Made by a program: the position numbers and the translations under genes. From Collinsella aerofaciens (GTDB lineage: Bacteria; Actinomycetota; Coriobacteriia; Coriobacteriales; Coriobacteriaceae), in contig RPYR01000100.1 of assembly GCA_008671285.1 (NCBI GenBank), positions 1 to 9,727 of the forward strand: a stretch of DNA of 9,727 nt, given 5' to 3'. Below the pieces are notes generated by a model, which saw nothing but the letters and a program-made list of their open reading frames with translations, searched no databases and was not told the DNA's origin. Below, one piece after another: positions 6,161 through 9,727 of the stretch; position 1 is the stretch's first letter, and the number at the start of each line of letters is the position of its first letter.

Positions 6161-6425
6161 GGCTGTCGCCCTGGCCGTCGCCGTCAGCATCCTAGCGTTT
6201 GGGCCAGCCATGGCCTTTGCCCAGCAAGAACAGGCGCAGGCCGCCACGCAAGTGACGGTCGACCTCTCGGAGCTCGACCGCGGCGACCGCGAGGAACCGT
6301 TGGCGCAGACAGGCGACAGACGATGGCTCTTGGCAGCAGGCGCCGCAGCAGCAGGCGCGGGGACCGCCGGCCTCGGTCTGCACATCAAACGCAGCCAGAA
6401 ACAAAACACGGACAGGCCGCACTAA
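6144..6425 (+). CDS. Very small secreted peptide with LAQTG cell-wall sorting signal
   Basis: The frame encodes 93 residues from GTG 6144. A basic start (RTRHK), a hydrophobic core and 'AFA|QQ' at 24-28 make a clear signal peptide. Residues 53-57 are LAQTG, followed by a hydrophobic helix (61-81) and a basic tail (KRSQKQ), the full layout of a sortase substrate of the LAxTG type recognised by class E sortases in Actinobacteria. After both cuts only about 30 residues remain (27-56), rich in Gln, Ala and acidic residues. The start overlaps the preceding gene by 17 nt. No strong ribosome binding site precedes GTG 6144; TTG 6114, with GAAGG 8 nt upstream, is an alternative that adds 10 residues to the N-region. 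Translation is probably coupled to the upstream gene. It could be an anchor for a partner protein or a remnant of a longer surface protein. Confidence 0.8.
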   Translation: MRTRHKAVALAVAVSILAFGPAMAFAQQEQAQAATQVTVDLSELDRGDREEPLAQTGDRRWLLAAGAAAAGAGTAGLGLHIKRSQKQNTDRPH

Positions 6426-6443
6426 ATTAGCTAAGGAGACCCC

Positions 6444-6686
6444 ATGGCATCAAAGAACCTTTTGCCCGTCGTCGCACTCTGCGGCGCGCTCGCAACCGGA
6501 ACGCCCGTCGCCGCTTGGGCGACTCCCGTCATGGCAGACTCCTTACCAGCAGCCCTAAGCTCCGCACCAAATCCGTCGAGTGCCATTGCGTGTAAGCGTT
6601 TTTCGATCGCACAAGCCGCAATCTCAACCTCGGGATGCCTTCGTCGTAATACGGACGGCTCGATAGTCGTGGATATCAATCGTTAG
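6444..6686 (+). CDS. N-terminal fragment of the interrupted secreted protein (80 aa)
   Basis: This is the part translated if the amber is a true stop. AAGGAG at 6433-6438 is an excellent site 5 nt before the ATG, 18 nt after the stop of the LAQTG peptide. Residues 1-31 are a signal peptide (hydrophobic 'LLPVVALCGALATG', likely cut near 'ATPVMA|DS'). Only about 49 residues follow, with Cys50 and Cys65, ending in 'DGSIVVDINR' in mid-domain. No recognisable complete domain is present, so as a stand-alone product it is probably non-functional. Confidence 0.6.
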   Translation: MASKNLLPVVALCGALATGTPVAAWATPVMADSLPAALSSAPNPSSAIACKRFSIAQAAISTSGCLRRNTDGSIVVDINR

Positions 6687-6725
6687 AACAAGGCAAACGG
6701 CTCCCAGGCGGGGTGCGCCGTCTGC

Positions 6726-7874
6726 ATGTGGCGCTCGGTTGTGCTCGATGCGGATGGCGATCCATGCAATTTAGAGCTGCGCATCGACATCGCTTCGGTC
6801 GATGACTCGGCGAACGGAGCGAAGGTCGCCTTCGACGGTACGTTTTTCGAGAAAGGAGGCGGTATATGTCTGGGCTGCGCCGCCGCGAATGCAGACGATG
6901 CGCAGCCCACCCTCTCATTCACGGCATCGTTGCGACTGACCAAAGCCGGCACCGATGCCATCGCGGCGGGAGAAGCGTCCCTGCTGTTCTACGCCGTCAG
7001 CGCCAAAGACACAAACGCTCATTTCGAGAAGCCAGCCGGATCACTCAGTCTTACACGAGGGATAGAGGCAGGCCCTATTGAAATCGATGCCCACGCGCAA
7101 AGCAGGCAACGCATTCTTGCCGACCCGGCGCTTCTCGAAATGGAGTGGAACGGATCCGGAGCCATCGGAATTCTCCCCTCCGCGCTTGACGCCAAGACGC
7201 TCCCCTCAAACGACGAACCCATCAACGCAACCATACAAGAAGAGAGCGCGGATAAAGAAGCAGGTGCGGGCGACACGCCGTCGCCGACAAACAGCGCCCC
7301 AGCTTCTTTCGAAGCACCGAATGAGCCCGCTGCCGATCCAAACGATCCCGAGCTCGCGGACAGTCTGGGGCTTGCTGATCCTCAAGAGATCGATGAAGGT
7401 AACTGTTGCGTGCTTGCCGCACTCGACCACACAGAGGTCATCGACGCTGCGAACATCGAAGTTGCCGCCGCCAATCAGCCCGTCCGCAAGTCGGCTATCA
7501 TCGCATTTCCCGAATCCATCGAAGTCGTCTTTTTGCCATCGGGCGAGGTCGTGGCCCCAACACTGCTCACCTTGTTGGGCGCCAAGAATACTCGAAACGA
7601 AATTAAAAAGGTCACGGTTGTCGACCCTGCAACCACCGCCAAGCTGCGTCTATACGCCGTTGCTCCAGACGGAGGCAAGACCTTGGAATTCGATGGTGAC
7701 ACACTCCTAGCCTGGCGACGTCTGGACATTATGCAAGACGTCTCGTATCAGATCGAACTCGAAGGGTTTGATCGTGCCCGCGATGCCAATATCATCGCCG
7801 CGGCTATTGAATCCCCGCAGCGGCTTATGACACTGCGCTTTGAATACTATCCCTATGTCCCGACAACCACCTGA
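6726..7874 (+). CDS. C-terminal portion of the interrupted secreted protein (382 aa from first Met)
   Basis: Same frame as the gene at 6444. The ATG at 6726 has only a distant GGCGGGG upstream and the product would lack a signal peptide, so independent expression is doubtful. It holds a beta-rich part with 'GGGICLGC' (Cys142 and Cys145 in full-length numbering) and 'LSFTASLRLTKAGTDAI', then an acidic low-complexity linker, a vicinal Cys pair (321-322) and a final module with 'IAFPESIEVVFLPSGEVVAPT' broken into strands, ending 'LMTLRFEYYP'. The final module has the same order of elements as the start of the secreted protein at 5561 (strand, P-containing strand, D/SG turn, then an N-x-x-x-x-I-x-x-V strand), suggesting a related fold. 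Confidence 0.6.
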   Translation: MWRSVVLDADGDPCNLELRIDIASVDDSANGAKVAFDGTFFEKGGGICLGCAAANADDAQPTLSFTASLRLTKAGTDAIAAGEASLLFYAVSAKDTNAHFEKPAGSLSLTRGIEAGPIEIDAHAQSRQRILADPALLEMEWNGSGAIGILPSALDAKTLPSNDEPINATIQEESADKEAGAGDTPSPTNSAPASFEAPNEPAADPNDPELADSLGLADPQEIDEGNCCVLAALDHTEVIDAANIEVAAANQPVRKSAIIAFPESIEVVFLPSGEVVAPTLLTLLGAKNTRNEIKKVTVVDPATTAKLRLYAVAPDGGKTLEFDGDTLLAWRRLDIMQDVSYQIELEGFDRARDANIIAAAIESPQRLMTLRFEYYPYVPTTT

Positions 7875-7992
7875 GGCTTAAATGCTGCACATCATTCCTA
7901 ACACCACTTATATAACGTATTAGATGAGTCGCGATGTGCCTCGCATTTCGTTCTGCTACGATTGCCACGTTGGCATCAATACAGGAGGGCTC
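7875..7992 (+). promoter_or_regulatory. Intergenic region with extended -10 promoter TGCTACGAT (7954-7962)
   Basis: The 118-nt gap carries TGC TACGAT, an extended -10 (4/6 plus TGn), ending 30 nt before the ATG of the DUF554 gene and followed by AGGAGGG (7983-7989) as ribosome binding site. No good -35 is seen. An AT-rich stretch (TTATATAACGTATTAG, 7909-7924) lies further upstream and offers a second possible -10. No terminator hairpin is visible after the preceding gene. Confidence 0.45.
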
Positions 7993-8709
7993 ATGCCGGG
8001 CTTGGGAACAATCATCAACGTTGTGCTTTTAGTTGCGGGCGGTCTTTTGGGATTAGCGGGCGGCCGCTTCATCACACCGCGCATCCAAGACACACTCATG
8101 AAAGCATCGGGGCTGTGCGTCCTGTTTATCGGCCTTGGCGGCACCATGCAAAAGATGCTCCTTATCGATGGGAAGGCGCTAGCGACCACCGGCACCACCA
8201 TGCTCATCGTCTCATTTGCGCTCGGTTCGCTCATCGGCGAGGCCGTCAACTTGGAAGCCGCCATCGAGAACCTTGGCGAATGGCTCAAGCGCAAGACCGG
8301 CAGTGAGGGCGATAACGAGTTCACCAACGCTTTTGTCTCGACTTCACTCACCGTGTGTATCGGCGCCATGGCAATTGTGGGATCGATCCAGGACGGCCTG
8401 CTCGGCGACTGGTCAACGCTTGCCCTGAAAGGCGCACTGGACTGCATCATCGTCTGCACCATGACGGCGTCGCTCGGACGCGGCTGCATCTTCTCGGCCC
8501 TGCCCGTAGCCGTGTTCCAGGGGACGATCACGTTGTTTGCCGGCGCGCTCTCCCCCATCATGACCACAGCAGCCCTCAACAGCCTTTCGCTCGTAGGCTC
8601 CATGCTCATCTTCTGCGTCGGCGTCAACCTCATCCGTCCTCAGACCTTCCGCACGGCCAATATGCTCCCCTCCGTCGTCATCGCCGTCATCTACGCCCTC
8701 CTGTTCTAA
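7993..8709 (+). CDS. DUF554 family integral membrane protein (YdfK/YqgA-like)
   Basis: The start at ATG 7993 is set by AGGAGGG 3 nt upstream and by the usual family beginning 'MPGLGTIINVVLLVAGGLLGLAGG'; 23 further in-frame codons upstream have no such support. The 238-residue product is dominated by hydrophobic helices, roughly six or seven, with conserved-looking loops: 'MKASGLCVLFIGLGGTMQKML', broken by Gly, 'GSLIGEAVNLEAAIENLGEWL', and 'FVSTSLTVCIGAMAIVGSIQDGL'. This is the DUF554 pattern, a widespread membrane family without a proven biochemical role and sometimes proposed as a transporter. Length and motif order look complete. It appears to be transcribed alone from the promoter at 7954-7962, ahead of a separate promoter for the next gene. 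Confidence 0.92.
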   Translation: MPGLGTIINVVLLVAGGLLGLAGGRFITPRIQDTLMKASGLCVLFIGLGGTMQKMLLIDGKALATTGTTMLIVSFALGSLIGEAVNLEAAIENLGEWLKRKTGSEGDNEFTNAFVSTSLTVCIGAMAIVGSIQDGLLGDWSTLALKGALDCIIVCTMTASLGRGCIFSALPVAVFQGTITLFAGALSPIMTTAALNSLSLVGSMLIFCVGVNLIRPQTFRTANMLPSVVIAVIYALLF

Positions 8710-8751
8710 ATCTATCAACGCAGCGGTATCTCGAACACCTGTTTGATGCTG

Positions 8752-8760
8752 TGCTATGAT
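8752..8760 (+). promoter_or_regulatory. Extended -10 promoter TGCTATGAT upstream of the TerB_N gene
   Basis: TGC TATGAT matches the extended -10 consensus at 5/6 plus TGn. The best -35 in reach, TCGAAC at 8731-8736 (18-nt spacer), is weak, as extended -10 promoters allow. It lies 36 nt before the GTG start, and AGGAGG (8787-8792) follows as ribosome binding site. Confidence 0.55.
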
Positions 8761-8796
8761 ATGAGGTCACCGTAGCTGCGTTCGAGAGGAGGAGCG

Positions 8797-9546
8797 GTGG
8801 CCGACCAGGACATCAAGATGCTCATCGAGCGCATTATGGCCGAGGCCCGGACCCATCAGTCTGCCCGCTTCTCACATGAAGTCTACGCAGACGAGCCGAT
8901 TCTCAAAACCGGCCGACAGATGCAGAATTTCCTCCCCGACCAGTACCGTAAAATGCGCGAGATATCGCGCTGGCAGGATGCCCCCAAGGGCGGTGCGGGC
9001 CGCTGGCGGTCGGAAGCCGAGCGTCTTTCCCGCCAGGGCCGGCTGATGGCCGACTTTGAGGACGACTGTCCCTACAACGGCACCTTTACGTCGTACTTTC
9101 CCACCTCCAACGCCATGAGCGCCCGGCAGCTGCGCGGCTACTTTACCTGGCGTGCCCAAGTGCGCCGCGGAACCGTCGAGGAAACGTCTACGTCCTTTGC
9201 CTTTCTGTATCTCTATGAGCTGATTTGCGGCATTGGCGTAGATGATCCGCTCGAAGGTTTTAACAAGATCAAGGCCTTTTGGGATGTCTATCGCGCCTTC
9301 GAGCCCGGCATCGACCGGTTTGCGCGCGTGTGGCTGCAGGATTACGCCGTTTTCCACGGACTCGACCCCAAGCTACTTCGCGACTCTAAAACCGTCATGT
9401 TCGATAACGCCCTTATCGAGCTACGCCGCGCAGCGCGAGACCTCTCGCCTGTACCGGCGCCGGCGGCCCAAGTCCCCAAGCGTCGCAAAACCTCCGAGCC
9501 CACGCTCCCCCTTCCGCCGACGAGGCAGGCGAGGAGCGACTCATGA
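8797..9546 (+). CDS. TerB N-terminal domain (TerB_N) protein
   Basis: The 249-residue product starts at GTG 8797, 4 nt after AGGAGG. Residues about 45-210 match the TerB_N domain as I know it: 'FEDDCPYNG' (87-95), 'FPTSNAMSARQLRGYFTWR' (101-119), 'RRGTVEET', then 'SFAFLYLYELICGIGV' (133-148) and a 'W-L-Q-D-Y' helix near 180. TerB_N occurs in large cytoplasmic proteins with TerB, helicase-like or TerB_C parts and is predicted, not proven, to act in stress or phage-response networks related to tellurite resistance. Here it ends soon after the domain in a Pro/Ala/Lys-rich, disordered-looking tail and overlaps the next gene by ATGA. No signal peptide or membrane helix is present. Confidence 0.88.
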   Translation: MADQDIKMLIERIMAEARTHQSARFSHEVYADEPILKTGRQMQNFLPDQYRKMREISRWQDAPKGGAGRWRSEAERLSRQGRLMADFEDDCPYNGTFTSYFPTSNAMSARQLRGYFTWRAQVRRGTVEETSTSFAFLYLYELICGIGVDDPLEGFNKIKAFWDVYRAFEPGIDRFARVWLQDYAVFHGLDPKLLRDSKTVMFDNALIELRRAARDLSPVPAPAAQVPKRRKTSEPTLPLPPTRQARSDS

Positions 9547-9727
9547 CCGCTATAAACGCCCTCTCCACGTACAACCTGAATAACTCACGGCTCGACCGTT
9601 CCCACCCTCGCGACCTGCGCGACGGGGCATGCGCCGGGTATGTCCGTATGGCGCGCTACTATGACACGCACCGAAAGACCGGCATCGTAGCGAGCTTGTT
9701 TGGGGAGGAGACGGCCATGCCCTACAC
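9543..9727 (+). CDS. Probable second half of the TerB-family protein, 3'-truncated by window edge
   Basis: An open frame begins at ATG 9543, inside the stop of the TerB_N gene (ATGA), and stays open for 61 codons to the window edge. It starts 'MTAINALSTYNLNNSRLDRS' and continues 'HPRDLRDGACAGYVRMARYYDTHRKTG', then 'LFGEETAMPYT'. The pattern 'aL-x-x-l-s-x-Y-x-x-x-x-S-R-x-x-x-x-x-P', then 'Y-Y-x-x-x-R-K' and 'l-f-G' resembles, from memory, the region that follows TerB_N within single-chain homologues. This suggests one ancestral protein split at its linker, with the halves kept in translational coupling. A GTAGCGAG-to-GGAGGAG purine-rich stretch at 9700-9710 is inside the frame. The C-terminal part and length are unknown. 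Confidence 0.7.
   Translation, partial: MTAINALSTYNLNNSRLDRSHPRDLRDGACAGYVRMARYYDTHRKTGIVASLFGEETAMPY

Larger units (their letters stand above)
6444..7874 (+). pseudogene. Large secreted Cys-containing protein interrupted by an in-frame TAG at 6684-6686
   Basis: The frame opened by ATG 6444 continues past TAG at 6684-6686 without shift to TGA at 7872-7874, giving 476 positions with the amber at 81. Sequence on both sides reads as one protein: signal peptide, a Cys-rich beta-type module (about 45-190), an acidic Pro/Ala/Glu-rich linker (about 255-318) and a C-terminal module (about 320-476). The thirteen codons between the TAG and the next ATG still read as sensible protein (NKANGSQAGCAVC), including a CxxC pair. 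This argues for a recent nonsense mutation, readthrough or a base error rather than two natural genes. AAGGAG lies 5 nt before ATG 6444, whereas the second part has no good ribosome binding site. It has no sorting signal or C-terminal helix. Confidence 0.72.

Noticed and set aside
5780..6409. Minus-strand open frame of 209 codons opposite the secreted-protein genes
   Set aside because: Cys/Ala/Arg-rich shadow of two genes with signal peptides; no initiation signal.
7924..7992. 23-codon N-terminal extension of the DUF554 protein
   Set aside because: The extension is polar, overlaps the promoter and lacks a ribosome binding site, whereas ATG 7993 has AGGAGGG and matches the family start.
8710..8796. 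Possible terminator after the DUF554 gene
   Set aside because: No stem followed by a T-run was found in the 87-nt gap.

Overview
The window is a GC-rich, densely packed bacterial segment of about 9.7 kb. Codon use, protein sequences and the gene set (ferredoxin-domain EtfA/EtfB with a GlcD-type dehydrogenase, secreted proteins with a LAxTG sorting signal, a DUF554 membrane protein and a TerB_N protein) suggest a gut anaerobe of the Coriobacteriia, most likely Collinsella or a close relative. This is an inference from sequence character only.

Layout. (1) Bases 1-699 (+) hold the 3' part of an HD-domain phosphohydrolase. (2) Bases 696-4321 (-) hold a tightly coupled three-gene operon: FAD-linked 2-hydroxyacid (lactate/glycolate-type) dehydrogenase, EtfB, and EtfA with an N-terminal two-cluster ferredoxin domain. 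This is the composition of the electron-bifurcating/confurcating lactate dehydrogenase complex known from Acetobacterium woodii (LctD, LctB, LctC). (3) Bases 4322-4667 are a non-coding divergent region with a small palindrome, 11-nt phased repeats and a strong hairpin in the leader of the next gene. (4) Bases 4668-7874 (+) hold an unfamiliar envelope locus: a 98-aa acidic protein, a membrane-anchored extracytoplasmic protein, a secreted beta-type protein, a very small LAQTG wall-anchored peptide, and a large Cys-containing secreted protein whose frame is cut by an in-frame TAG. (5) Bases 7993-8709 (+) hold a DUF554 membrane protein. (6) From 8797 to the right edge (+) there is a TerB N-terminal domain protein overlapping by ATGA with a second gene, cut by the window edge, that looks like the continuation of the same protein family.

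How the parts work together. The minus-strand operon probably couples oxidation of a 2-hydroxy acid such as lactate to NAD reduction, with reduced ferredoxin paying for the uphill step. The plus-strand envelope genes appear to form one surface unit with overlapping or short junctions: at least three products have N-terminal export signals, one carries a class E-like sortase signal, and two may share a beta-sandwich plan. The last two genes look like an intracellular TerB-family protein split at its linker. Two monocistron-like promoters in front of the DUF554 and TerB genes share an extended -10 of the form TGCTAnGAT.

The best candidates for something undescribed are the surface locus (4668-7874), its roughly 30-residue wall-attached peptide, the in-frame amber codon at 6684-6686, and the split TerB protein. 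No rRNA, tRNA, CRISPR array, insertion sequence or convincing intrinsic terminator was seen.
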